A stretch of DNA of 40,095 nt, taken from the NCBI GenBank assembly GCA_022705575.1, contig JAKJED010000005.1, positions 1 through 40,095 of the forward strand, in the 5' to 3' direction. This document shows positions 31,247 through 39,872 of the stretch, one piece after another; position 1 is the stretch's first letter, and the number at the start of each line of letters is the position of its first letter. The notes beneath the pieces were generated by a model. The model was given only the letters and a program-made list of their open reading frames with translations. It did no database searches and was not told where the DNA came from. Source of the stretch: Patescibacteria group bacterium (GTDB lineage Bacteria; Patescibacteriota; Minisyncoccia; RBG-13-40-8-A). The position numbers were made by a program, and so were the translations under genes.

Positions 31247-32360
31247 ACAATTTTATAGGCATAATTATATATATGAAATCATCTTTCCCTTCAGGTCTGA
31301 TTATTCCGGGGCTTGTTTCACCATTAAACCCAATAATTACTTTTTCTGTATTAATATTATTTAAACCGTCTAATAAATATTTGTGATTAAAAATTATTTC
31401 CACGTCTTTGCCTTTTATTTCACTATTAATTTGAGACGCGTTTTCTCCTAATTCAATATCTTGAGAAAATACTTCAATTTGTGATTTTTTAGAATTAATT
31501 TTTAATCTTAGGTCATTTATTTTACTGCTAAAAAAACTTCCAATTTTAACCGCTTTTATTAACTCCTCTCTTGTGGTGATAATTGTTGTATCAAATTGTT
31601 TAGCGATAAGTTGTTGATAATTAGGATAATTGCCTTCAATCAGCCTAGAAATAATTTGATTCTCCTCTAAGTCAAATAAAATTTGATTATTTTCAATGCT
31701 TATTTTTAAGATATTATTTTTTGAATTAGAAATAATTCTAATTAATTCTTGTATTGTTTTATATGGAATAATAATTAATTTTCTTTCCCCTTTTTTAATT
31801 TTACTATTTTTAATATTTAATGTTTTTTCCCCTAATCTAAAACTATCTGTAGCGACAAATTTTGCTTTTTTTTCATCACTAAAATCAAACAACACTCCTG
31901 AAATTTCCGGCCTAATCTCTGAAATAGAGACAAAATTAATTACTTGTTCTAATGCATTTTTAAATTCAAAAGAATCTATTTCTATAATTGGATCGTTTTT
32001 AATTTTAGGAATTATTGGAAAGTCTTTCGCGTCTAATCCTTTAATAAAAGAATTATAATTTTCACATTTTAAAGAAATTATATTATTTTTAATATTTATA
32101 TTTATTTTATTATTAGGAAGGTTGTTTATAAAATTAACTAGTAATTTTGCTGGAACGGTAATATCTCCTTCTTTCTCTATTTTACATTGTATTTGACTAA
32201 TTATTGCCATTTCTAAATCAGTGGTTGATAATTTTAATTGTTTTTTATCTGTATTTAATAAAATATTATTTAAAATTGGTAGGGTTAAATTTTTACCCGT
32301 AATATTTGATACATTTAATAACCCCTTTTTAAAATTTTCTTGAAGACAAATTATTTTCAT
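31245..32360 (-). CDS. dnaN: DNA polymerase III beta subunit (sliding clamp)
   Basis: The 371-residue protein has the three-fold clamp pattern: MKIICLQENFKKGLLNVSNITGKNLTLPIL at the start, FVATDSFRLGEKTL in the middle domain, and the C-terminal GIIRPEGKDDFIYIIMPIKL. The clamp tethers polymerases to DNA and is loaded by the complex containing HolA. It is downstream of dnaA on the same strand, separated by a 219-base AT-rich spacer. Confidence 0.97.
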   Translation of the reverse strand: MKIICLQENFKKGLLNVSNITGKNLTLPILNNILLNTDKKQLKLSTTDLEMAIISQIQCKIEKEGDITVPAKLLVNFINNLPNNKININIKNNIISLKCENYNSFIKGLDAKDFPIIPKIKNDPIIEIDSFEFKNALEQVINFVSISEIRPEISGVLFDFSDEKKAKFVATDSFRLGEKTLNIKNSKIKKGERKLIIIPYKTIQELIRIISNSKNNILKISIENNQILFDLEENQIISRLIEGNYPNYQQLIAKQFDTTIITTREELIKAVKIGSFFSSKINDLRLKINSKKSQIEVFSQDIELGENASQINSEIKGKDVEIIFNHKYLLDGLNNINTEKVIIGFNGETSPGIIRPEGKDDFIYIIMPIKL

Positions 32361-32579
32361 ATATTTATTAATAATTATTTAATTATTAAATAATTATTAT
32401 TATTAAGAATTAAATTTTTGTGGATAAGTTATTTTTTTAAAGAGAAATAATTTAATAACCTTGTTAATTAAAGATATAATAATTATCTTAAAAAATGTTT
32501 TTAATTTGTTGATAAAAATTTAAAACAATTTTTAAAAGTAATTTTATTAAGAAGTTATTATAAAAAAATTAACAGTTTA
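32361..32579. other. AT-rich dnaA-dnaN spacer, candidate origin segment
   Basis: This gene-free spacer is very rich in A and T. It contains a perfect DnaA-box sequence TGTGGATAA (32419-32427) and a one-mismatch variant TGTTGATAA (32507-32515), with runs suited to unwinding. With the dnaA-rpmH spacer it brackets the probable origin. Confidence 0.5.
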
Positions 32580-33956
32580 TTATATGGGCCCACTATAAAG
32601 TCGTTCTTTAATAAGATTCAATTCTTGTTCTAATTCGTTATTATTTTTTAATTCTTCATCTATTTTATTACACGCATAAATAGCTGTGGTGTGATCTCTT
32701 CCGCCAAGTTTTTGACCAATAAAAGGATATGAGCTTTTTAATTCCTCGCGCATTAAATACATTGCTATTTGGCGAGGTTTAACAACCTCTTGTTTTCTAC
32801 TTCTATTTATTAAATCATTAATGTTAACATCGTAAAATTCGGCAACAATTTCGGCTATTTTTTTATAATTGGTTCTTTTTTTAGGGTTGGTGATTACTGT
32901 TTTTAATATTTGGATTAATTGTTTTTGAGTTGGGTTGGTGTTGTTAAGACGAATAAATGCTACAACTCTATTTAATGCTCCTTCCAGCTCTCTTATATTT
33001 TTTTGGATATTGGATGCAATATAACTAAATGCTTCTTCGGAAAGTTTTACGCCCAATTCTTCAGCTTTTTTCTTTAAAATAACGAGTCTTGTTTCGTATT
33101 CGGGCATACTAATATCAGCAATCATTCCCCCTTCAAATCTTGACCTTAATCTTTCTTCTAGTGTGGAAATCGCTTTTGGTGGTCTGTCGCTAGAAATAAT
33201 AATTTGTTTGTTTTTTTCGTATAAATTATTAAATGTATGAAAAAAGATTTCTTGTGTTTTTTCTTTACCCGCTAAAAATTGAATATCGTCGATAATTAAC
33301 ATATCAACCTTTCTGTATTTATTTTTAAATTCTTCAACCTTTCTTTCGGAAATAGATGTGATTAGGTCCGCGCTGAATTTTTCAGAAGAAACATAGATTA
33401 TGTTTTTTCCTTTATTTTTTACTTCGTTTCCTATGGCTTGTATTAGGTGGGTTTTTCCAACCCCGACCCCTCCATAAACAAAAAGTGGGTTGTAAACTCT
33501 CCCCAAGTCCTTAATTACGGACTGTGCTGCGGCGTGTGCTAATTCATTAAACGAAGCAACAACAAAAGAATCAAACGTATAACGCGGATTTAGGTTGGTA
33601 TTTTCGTCAATTTTATATTCTTGTATGTCTAATTGTTCTTTTGCGACAATAATTTTTCTTTCTTCGGTTCTTTTTTTGTTTTTTCCTTTTGTTTCGGGAG
33701 AAGGTTTTATAGAAGAACTAATTATATATTTAACGCTTTTGATTTTACCAATGGTGCTTCGAAGAGCAGAGATAATTATTTTATTATATTTATTTTCCAG
33801 CCATTCTTTTGTAAATCCGTTTGGTACGCCAATAACAACCTCGCCATTTTTTTGAGAAACAACGCTTGTGTTTTTAAACCAAGTAGTAAAATTGGGTTTA
33901 GAAATGGAAAGCTGTACTTCGTTTAATACTGATTGCCATAATTCATTGTTGGTCAT
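32580..33956 (-). CDS. dnaA: Chromosomal replication initiator DnaA
   Basis: The 458-residue protein has domain I (LWQSVLNEVQLSISKPNFTTWF), a charged linker, and the AAA+ core (RYTFDSFVVASFNELAHAAAQSV, P-loop YGGVGVGKTHL, Walker B DMLIIDDIQFLAGKEKTQEIFFHTFN). The C-terminal DNA-binding helix-turn-helix has the signature LGGRDHTTAIYACNKI. It binds DnaA boxes and opens the origin. The ATG lies 6 bases after a TATAAT, suggesting a leaderless message. Confidence 0.98.
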   Translation of the reverse strand: MTNNELWQSVLNEVQLSISKPNFTTWFKNTSVVSQKNGEVVIGVPNGFTKEWLENKYNKIIISALRSTIGKIKSVKYIISSSIKPSPETKGKNKKRTEERKIIVAKEQLDIQEYKIDENTNLNPRYTFDSFVVASFNELAHAAAQSVIKDLGRVYNPLFVYGGVGVGKTHLIQAIGNEVKNKGKNIIYVSSEKFSADLITSISERKVEEFKNKYRKVDMLIIDDIQFLAGKEKTQEIFFHTFNNLYEKNKQIIISSDRPPKAISTLEERLRSRFEGGMIADISMPEYETRLVILKKKAEELGVKLSEEAFSYIASNIQKNIRELEGALNRVVAFIRLNNTNPTQKQLIQILKTVITNPKKRTNYKKIAEIVAEFYDVNINDLINRSRKQEVVKPRQIAMYLMREELKSSYPFIGQKLGGRDHTTAIYACNKIDEELKNNNELEQELNLIKERLYSGPI

Positions 33957-34111
33957 ATAAAGATTATACCATGAAAATTTTTATAAAAAAATTAAGTCAA
34001 TGACTCATTTTGTTGACAATGTGTTAATGGTTTGTGGATATATTTGTTTGGCGTTGTTTTGGTTGTTTAATATGATTGACCGATGTTTTAATTGTTGTTA
34101 AGCTAAATTAT
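33957..34111. other. dnaA-rpmH divergent spacer, candidate origin segment
   Basis: The 155-base spacer separates the leftward dnaA-dnaN and rightward rpmH-jag units. It has a DnaA-box-like TGTGGATAT (34033-34041), a possible rpmH promoter (TTGACC at 34076-34081, TAAGCT at 34099-34104) and no ORF. Confidence 0.5.
33963..33968 (-). promoter_or_regulatory. Extended -10 of dnaA
   Basis: On minus TGGTATAAT (TATAAT at 33968-33963) ends 6 bases before the ATG at 33956, so the start point would be at or next to the start codon. No good -35 is present at 17 bases. Confidence 0.55.
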
Positions 34112-34255
34112 ATGGCACAACAAGGACTAACCTATAGGCCCAAAAAAAGAAAAAGAAGCAAAGTTCATGGATTTAGGGTGAAAATGAGAACGAAAGGAGG
34201 AAGAAAAACATTGAATCGACGCAGACAAAAAGGAAGAAAAAGATTAAGCGCATAA
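34112..34255 (+). CDS. rpmH: 50S ribosomal protein L34
   Basis: The 47-residue, very basic frame reads [20 protein letters not shown], then [20 protein letters not shown] and ends GRKRLSA. This is the canonical L34 sequence and length. It sits between dnaA and rnpA in the classic order and is followed by rnpA after 2 bases. Confidence 0.97.
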   Translation: MAQQGLTYRPKKRKRSKVHGFRVKMRTKGGRKTLNRRRQKGRKRLSA

Positions 34256-34257
34256 AA

Positions 34258-34602
34258 ATGCTTTCTTTAAAAAATCGTTTAAAAAAAAGAAACGATATAG
34301 ATAGGGTGTTTAAAAATGGCAAAACGATTGCAGGAAAGTTTATTGTTGTAAGGGCGGTCAAAAATCAATTAGAAAATAATCGATTTACTTTTGTGGTGAG
34401 TAAAAAAATCTCGCGCAAGGCAGTGGTAAGAAATAAAATAAAGCGACAAATGAGAGAAAGTATTAGAAAATTAAAATTCAAAAACGGGTTTGACTTTGTG
34501 GTTATTGCTCTGCCGGCAATTGTTGATAAAAAATTTTTAGAGATAAAACAAGACATAAATGAAATATTTAATTTTAAAATTAATAAAATTATACCAAAAT
34601 AG
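34258..34602 (+). CDS. rnpA: Ribonuclease P protein component
   Basis: The 114-residue basic protein has the RnpA pattern: [19 protein letters not shown] at the start and the RNR-type motif [19 protein letters not shown], then DFVVIALP. It assists RNase P RNA in tRNA 5'-end maturation. Its end overlaps yidD by 44 bases. Confidence 0.95.
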   Translation: MLSLKNRLKKRNDIDRVFKNGKTIAGKFIVVRAVKNQLENNRFTFVVSKKISRKAVVRNKIKRQMRESIRKLKFKNGFDFVVIALPAIVDKKFLEIKQDINEIFNFKINKIIPK

Positions 34603-34783
34603 TTTTTCTAAAGCGATAACAATGGTTAGGCCGAATTGCGGGTGCAGATTTTATCCTTCATGTTCAATTTATTCTGTTCGGGCAATTGAAAAATATGGAT
34701 TGTTTAAGGGAGGGGTGAAAAGTTTAGGGCGAATCTTGCGCTGTAACCCGTTTAATCGCGGAGGAGAGGATGTTCTAAAATAA
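34559..34783 (+). CDS. yidD: Membrane protein insertion efficiency factor YidD
   Basis: The 74-residue protein has the YidD pattern: an N-terminal amphipathic helix ([16 protein letters not shown]), then [36 protein letters not shown], with three conserved Cys. It works with YidC in inserting membrane proteins. It begins inside rnpA and ends one base before yidC. Confidence 0.95.
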   Translation: MKYLILKLIKLYQNSFSKAITMVRPNCGCRFYPSCSIYSVRAIEKYGLFKGGVKSLGRILRCNPFNRGGEDVLK

Positions 34784-34784
34784 T

Positions 34785-35471
34785 ATGGGAGATTTTTTTA
34801 ACAAAATTTTTTACGAACCAATATTTAATTTTTTGATTTTTTTATATAACAATATCCCTGGACATGATTTGGGCGTGGTAATTATAATTCTGACTGTTTT
34901 AGTTAGAATTATTTTATTTCCTCTTGCGCAAAAATCAATTAAGTCTCAAATGGAATTATCTCGGCATAAAGATAAAATTAAAGAAATTCAGACAAAATTT
35001 AAAAACAAAGAAGAACAAAGTCGTGAGTTGATGAAATTTTATAAAGAAAATAAAATTAACCCTTTTTCAGGATGTTTGCCGATGATTGTTCAATTACCGA
35101 TTATTTTTGCCTTGTATCGGGCGTTTATGAATGTGTTGAGTTCGGGAAACGGATTAATCAATCCGATGTTTTTAGGGATTATGAACTTATCCCAAAAAAG
35201 TCCGGTATTAGCAGTTTTAGCGGGGATCGGACAATTTTTCGCGTCACAAATGGCAATGAAGCGCACAATTACCACGCCTCAATTAGGGACAACGGAAAAA
35301 GCAGCAGAAACCCAGAAAAATATGATGCGTTCAATGAATTATTTTTTTCCAATTATGACGGTTTTTATCGCTCTGAATCTTCCATCTGGGTTGGCGTTTT
35401 ATTGGACGATAAGCACGATTTTAGGATTAGCACAAGATTATTTTTTATATAAAAAATATGCCCCGAAATGA
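34785..35471 (+). CDS. yidC: Membrane protein insertase YidC (short form)
   Basis: The 228-residue protein has five likely membrane segments and the conserved hydrophilic-groove Arg (VLVRIILFPLAQKSIKSQMEL). SGCLPMIVQLPIIFALYRAF and the final TISTILGLAQDYFLYKKYAPK are also in place. The large periplasmic domain of proteobacterial YidC is absent, as in Gram-positive/CPR forms. It inserts and folds membrane proteins. Confidence 0.96.
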   Translation: MGDFFNKIFYEPIFNFLIFLYNNIPGHDLGVVIIILTVLVRIILFPLAQKSIKSQMELSRHKDKIKEIQTKFKNKEEQSRELMKFYKENKINPFSGCLPMIVQLPIIFALYRAFMNVLSSGNGLINPMFLGIMNLSQKSPVLAVLAGIGQFFASQMAMKRTITTPQLGTTEKAAETQKNMMRSMNYFFPIMTVFIALNLPSGLAFYWTISTILGLAQDYFLYKKYAPK

Positions 35472-35480
35472 ATTTTTAAT

Positions 35481-35500
35481 TGTCTCGCAGTTGCGGGACA
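35481..35500. other. Hairpin after yidC, not followed by a T-run
   Basis: TGTCTCGCA and TGCGGGACA form a nearly perfect stem around two bases, in the 128-base spacer before jag. The rest of the spacer shows no gene. Confidence 0.5.
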
Positions 35501-35599
35501 CAATCAGAACACAATTCAAACAAAGACCATTAAAATAAATTAAGTATATTAGATTTTTGATAAACCTGACGCGGGTATGTCAAAAATTTGCTGCGGAAC

Positions 35600-36061
35600 A
35601 TGGAAAAAATTAAAACAATAATCGAAACAATTTTAAATGTGATGGGGGTTAAGATTGAAAATGTCGCGCTTAAAAAAGACAATTTATCTAAAAATAAGGA
35701 GACAATAGAGGTGAACATTGAAATGGCTTCGCGAGACGCAGAAAGGTTTCTTCGGGAACGGGCAGACGGACTAAATGCTTTGCAGTATCTGATAAGATTG
35801 TTGTTGATTAGAGTCGGAGTGGAACAATTTATAGTTTTAGACATCAACAATCACAAAGAAACAAGAAAAAATGAATTAAATGAAATTGCAATAAAATCAG
35901 CAAAAAAAGTGAGAAGAACTAAAAAGCCGTTAACATTGGAGTCGATGTCGGCCTATGAAAGGAGAATTATTCATTTAAAATTGGCGGAATTGCCCGATAT
36001 TGTTACTGAAAGTATCGGAGAAGAGCCAGAAAGAAGATTGGTAATCAGGCTTTATCCGTAA
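35600..36061 (+). CDS. jag: RNA-binding protein Jag/KhpB (KH-R3H)
   Basis: The start is the ATG at 35600; an in-frame TTG at 35588 adds only four residues. The 153-residue product has a KH domain with RERADGLNALQYLIRLLL, followed by an R3H domain ending LESMSAYERRIIHLKLAELP and VTESIGEEPERRLVI. The Jag-N domain is missing. It is an RNA-binding partner linked to YidC-type operons and cell-wall control. It closes the rpmH-rnpA-yidD-yidC-jag unit. Confidence 0.93.
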   Translation: MEKIKTIIETILNVMGVKIENVALKKDNLSKNKETIEVNIEMASRDAERFLRERADGLNALQYLIRLLLIRVGVEQFIVLDINNHKETRKNELNEIAIKSAKKVRRTKKPLTLESMSAYERRIIHLKLAELPDIVTESIGEEPERRLVIRLYP

Positions 36062-36065
36062 ATTT

Positions 36066-37502
36066 ATGACATTGGTTAGAAAACTTGCCTATAACACCGT
36101 TATTTCAATCGGGGCGCGCCTAATGGGCGTTGCTCTTTCTTTGGTAACGTTGGGTTTTATTGCGAGATATTTAGGGAAAGATGGATTTGGAGGATATAGT
36201 TTAATAATGGCATTTTTGTATATTTTTGATAATTTGGCCGATTTAGGACTTTATTCTTTGATGATCAGAGAAATTTCTCGTTCAGAAATTAGTGAAAAAA
36301 AAGTGGTGAGTAATATTTTTACAATTAGAGTTGTTGTTGTCTTATTTTTGTTAACAATCGCATGTTTGGTTGTCTGGTTGTTTCCTTATTCTTATCAAGT
36401 TAAGAGCGGCACAATGTTAGCGGCAATTTCTTTTTTGTTTTTATCTATGGGTCAGGTTTTAATGGGAATCTTCCAAAAATATTTGAAAACAGATAAATCG
36501 GCAATAGCGGATATAGCGGGAAGAATCAGCCAGTTTTTGATGGTAGTTGCAGTAATGAAATTAGGATTCGGGTTTTATGGCATAATCGGGTCTTTGATTT
36601 TGGGGTGTTTGATTAATTTTTTGCTTTTATTTGTTTTTGCTCGGCGCTATGTAAAATTTTCTTTAGAATTCGATTTTGCGTATTGGAAAAAATTAATCAG
36701 AACAACGATTCCCATTGCGGCCTCGATTGTTTTAACTTTGATTTATTTTAAAATTGACAGCATTTTTTTGTCTATCCCGTTAATTAATAAAAACTCTTTG
36801 AGTCCGATTTCCGATGTCGGTATATATGGAATTGCGTATAAAATTTTAGAAGGATTGATTTTTTTCCCGTCAATGTTTATAGGGCTGATTATGCCCCTGT
36901 TGTCTTCTAGCGCGTTTAGAGACAGAGAAAGATTCAAAAGAATATACCAAAAAACCGTTGATATTCTTTTTATGCTTGTGATTCCGTTGGTTATTGGGAT
37001 AATAATGCTTTCTGGGCAAATAGTGGTTTTGATTGGAGGAAATGGTTTTTCTGCTTCAGCGGGACCGTTGAATATTTTAGCAATCGCAATCGGTTTAATT
37101 TTTTTTGGAACTCTTTTAGGGAACAGCATTATCGCTTTAGACAGGCAAAAGGTCGGGGCTTGGATATATTTTGCCGGAATGATTTTTAATATTGTTACAA
37201 ATTTGATTTTTATACCAAAATATCAATATATTGGCGCTGCTTGGACCACCGTTGTTACGGAATTATTGGTAACAATTTTAATGTTCATATTTGTTTGCAA
37301 AACAATTCGTTATTTTCCAAGATTTAATATTTGGAAGCCATTGATAGCAAGCGTGGCAATGGCAGGATTTGTGCATTTATTCAAATATTGGAATGTTTTT
37401 TTGTTGGTCGTGGGAGCATTGATTGTTTATATTGTTACGCTTTATTTGATCAAGGGAATAAAAAAAGAAGAAATTGAATTATTGGTTAAAAAAGAAATAT
37501 GA
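36066..37502 (+). CDS. Polysaccharide flippase (Wzx/RfbX-like, MOP superfamily)
   Basis: The 478-residue protein has about 12-14 membrane segments and starts with the family-like AYNTVISIGARLMGVALSLVTLGFIARYLG, then FGGYSLIMAFLYIFDNLADLGLYSLMIREISR. The MOP-type flippases move lipid-linked sugars across the membrane. It overlaps the O-antigen-ligase-like gene by 4 bases (ATGA), so the two are coupled. Together they suggest surface-glycan export. Confidence 0.88.
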   Translation: MTLVRKLAYNTVISIGARLMGVALSLVTLGFIARYLGKDGFGGYSLIMAFLYIFDNLADLGLYSLMIREISRSEISEKKVVSNIFTIRVVVVLFLLTIACLVVWLFPYSYQVKSGTMLAAISFLFLSMGQVLMGIFQKYLKTDKSAIADIAGRISQFLMVVAVMKLGFGFYGIIGSLILGCLINFLLLFVFARRYVKFSLEFDFAYWKKLIRTTIPIAASIVLTLIYFKIDSIFLSIPLINKNSLSPISDVGIYGIAYKILEGLIFFPSMFIGLIMPLLSSSAFRDRERFKRIYQKTVDILFMLVIPLVIGIIMLSGQIVVLIGGNGFSASAGPLNILAIAIGLIFFGTLLGNSIIALDRQKVGAWIYFAGMIFNIVTNLIFIPKYQYIGAAWTTVVTELLVTILMFIFVCKTIRYFPRFNIWKPLIASVAMAGFVHLFKYWNVFLLVVGALIVYIVTLYLIKGIKKEEIELLVKKEI

Positions 37503-38710
37503 AAATTTTAAAACAGGGGGCGTGTTTGGTTGTTTTTTGCTTGCCACTGTATTTAATTCGGTTTGAAATTTTAAAAATTCCAACAACGATGTTGGAATTA
37601 TTGATTTGCGCATTGTTTATATTGTGGGTGTTTCAAGGCGTTCATAGAAGCCTGTGGACCGTTATCAAATATGAAAGATTATTGATTTGGGGGGTGTTTT
37701 TATTGTTTTTGGGCGTGAGTTTAGCAACGATATTTTCTTGGGATGCAAAAACAAGTGCAGGAATTTGGAAAGCGTGGTTTGTTGACCCGATTCTATTTTT
37801 TATGATTTTTATTACGGTTATCAAAAAAGAAGATGTTGAAGACGTTTTTAAAAGTATGATATTGTCGGGATTTGTGGTGGCTTTAATTTCGTTGATTTAT
37901 TTAATTTGTGGGAATTTAAATTATCAGGGGAGGCTGCAAGGGGTTTTTAATTCCCCGAATTATTTGGCAATGTATTTGGCAATCCCGTTGTTGTTGTCTC
38001 TTGGTTTTTTTCTTAGATTTCCCCTTGAGCGTTTCTTGGGCAACTGTTTAAAGGGAGTCAATGGGACCGCAAAGGGAGCCGCATGGAAGACAAGGGGAAT
38101 TTATGGAGTTATTTTTATAACCATAGCCGTTGTTTTGTCGTTTACTCAATCATTTGGTGCGTTGTTGGGTATAATTGGCGCTGTTGGGCTGGGCGCGGTG
38201 TTTTATCTTTATCAAAAAAATAAAAAAGCGTTGGCATTGAGTCTTGTCGTAGTGGGGTCTGCTGCCATATTAATTATCGGATTAATAAAAATACAATCGT
38301 TAGAAGGGTTAAAATCTTTTGATGCGCGATTTGTCATTTGGAAGGGGGCGGTTAATGCTTTTTTTGAAAATCCCTTTACAGGAATTGGACCGGGGACGTT
38401 TGAATATTATTTTCCGCCATATCCTAAATGGGGAGTCCCGCAACCACACAATGTATTTTTAGCATTTTTAATTCAAACAGGGTTGCCGGGTTTTGTCGGA
38501 TTTATTTTAATATTGATTTGGTTCTATAAAAATAACGCCAAAAATTTGGCGTTATTGTGTTCGATGACATACATCTTAGCTCATGGATTAGTGGACACAA
38601 CCTATTGGAAGAATGATTTATCTGTGGTGTTTTGGATAATGATTGGGATAACGGCAGTATTACAATTCTATCGAATAAAGTCGGCCGTCCCGTTTATTCA
38701 CGAAAAATAA
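37499..38710 (+). CDS. O-antigen ligase-like/polymerase membrane protein
   Basis: The 403-residue protein has about 10-12 membrane segments. It has a loop motif NSPNYLAMYLAIPLLLSLGF, then TGIGPGTFEYYFPPYPKWGVPQPHNVFLAFLIQTGLPGFVGF. The latter is the diagnostic Wzy_C/WaaL pattern with a conserved PHN. The family joins glycan chains to a lipid carrier or anchor, or polymerises repeat units. It is translationally coupled to the flippase. Its last 51 bases overlap the opposite-strand propeller gene. Confidence 0.85.
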   Translation: MKILKQGACLVVFCLPLYLIRFEILKIPTTMLELLICALFILWVFQGVHRSLWTVIKYERLLIWGVFLLFLGVSLATIFSWDAKTSAGIWKAWFVDPILFFMIFITVIKKEDVEDVFKSMILSGFVVALISLIYLICGNLNYQGRLQGVFNSPNYLAMYLAIPLLLSLGFFLRFPLERFLGNCLKGVNGTAKGAAWKTRGIYGVIFITIAVVLSFTQSFGALLGIIGAVGLGAVFYLYQKNKKALALSLVVVGSAAILIIGLIKIQSLEGLKSFDARFVIWKGAVNAFFENPFTGIGPGTFEYYFPPYPKWGVPQPHNVFLAFLIQTGLPGFVGFILILIWFYKNNAKNLALLCSMTYILAHGLVDTTYWKNDLSVVFWIMIGITAVLQFYRIKSAVPFIHEK

Positions 38711-39853
38711 ATAATCTTCTTGTGGCGATAAAAATAGTTCCTTGGCATCATAGCTCACAATCAAGTTTTCGTCTCCCAAGATATTTATTTTTTCTCCTGT
38801 TCCTACATCAATTTTATAAAATTCATCATCGCCGATAAATTTTTCTTTATAGAAGTCATCGGGTAAAACTTTGGCCTCTGCTATGTTTTTGGGGATTGCG
38901 CAAAAAATATATCTGACATCTTGCGACCAAACACATTTTTCCGCCAAAGTAGAAACCCCGATGGCTTTTTTGTTTCCGCCATTGTTGTCGGCAATAAAAA
39001 TTCCGATATTTTCGCCCTTGGGACTGGTTGAAGAATAAAGCAATTTATCTCCTTTTTGCGACCACTTAACGCTGAATCCATAAACATTGGCAATTGTTTT
39101 GTTTAGGGCTTTGGACGTTGGACTTAAAGAGTAGAGATTGCTTTGCGCCAATCCCGACGGTCTTTCCCTTAAATAAATATTGATTGACGGCCATTCAACG
39201 ATTAAATTTTTCATTCTTGTGCTTAAAACAACGGAGAATTTTGAGCCATCCGGGCTTGCAATGCTTATATCATTAGCCCCGGTTGTTTCATTTTGATATT
39301 GATAGGCGATTTTATTGCTGTCCGCCGACCAAGAAATATAGTTTAAATACTTGCCAAGAGGCAAAGATTTTTCATCGGATAAATTGTAAAGATATTTGCT
39401 GACATTTTCCATATTATCTTGAAAAACCATAATCGCTTTGTTTTTATTCGGCGCCCAAATTATATTTTTAAGATTTTCAAGAACCGTTTTTGATATAGCT
39501 GTTGCGGTTGATCCTGTAAAATCCGATTCAAAAATATTTCCAGCAGAATTAAGAAAATATATAATGTTTGATTTATCAGAGCTTATCGTTGGAGATAATA
39601 CGGGTTCTGTGCTGATGGCTTTTATTCTGGATTTTTGCTGATATATTGTTTCGTTGTTGTTATTGTTTGTTTCTTCGACGCCAGCATTATTTCCAACAGT
39701 GCCTCCTCCGGGCAATTCTTTGTTTTGATTGGAATTATTGTTTGTGGAAATTGTTTTGGGCTTAAGCAGAAAATTATATACAAGCAGGCCAATTAAAGCA
39801 ACAATCAACACCACGATTATGATTATTAATGTTTTTTTTAATGTTGTATTCAT
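38660..39853 (-). CDS. Membrane-anchored WD40/TolB-like beta-propeller protein
   Basis: The 397-residue protein has an N-terminal membrane helix (residues 7-30) and a long Asn/Gly-rich linker. Repeated blades follow, such as LSPTISSDKSNIIYFLN, ISWSADSNKIAYQYQ, VKWSQKGDKLLYSSTS and LSPQEDYLFFVNKRDGRLYSI. It would bind ligands or partners on the outside of the cell (inference). The gene before it on minus (39873) ends 19 bases upstream, so they are likely co-transcribed. Its 3' end overlaps the convergent O-antigen-ligase-like gene. Confidence 0.8.
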   Translation of the reverse strand: MNTTLKKTLIIIIVVLIVALIGLLVYNFLLKPKTISTNNNSNQNKELPGGGTVGNNAGVEETNNNNNETIYQQKSRIKAISTEPVLSPTISSDKSNIIYFLNSAGNIFESDFTGSTATAISKTVLENLKNIIWAPNKNKAIMVFQDNMENVSKYLYNLSDEKSLPLGKYLNYISWSADSNKIAYQYQNETTGANDISIASPDGSKFSVVLSTRMKNLIVEWPSINIYLRERPSGLAQSNLYSLSPTSKALNKTIANVYGFSVKWSQKGDKLLYSSTSPKGENIGIFIADNNGGNKKAIGVSTLAEKCVWSQDVRYIFCAIPKNIAEAKVLPDDFYKEKFIGDDEFYKIDVGTGEKINILGDENLIVSYDAKELFLSPQEDYLFFVNKRDGRLYSIEL

Positions 39854-39872
39854 ATTTTTTGTAAAATTAATT

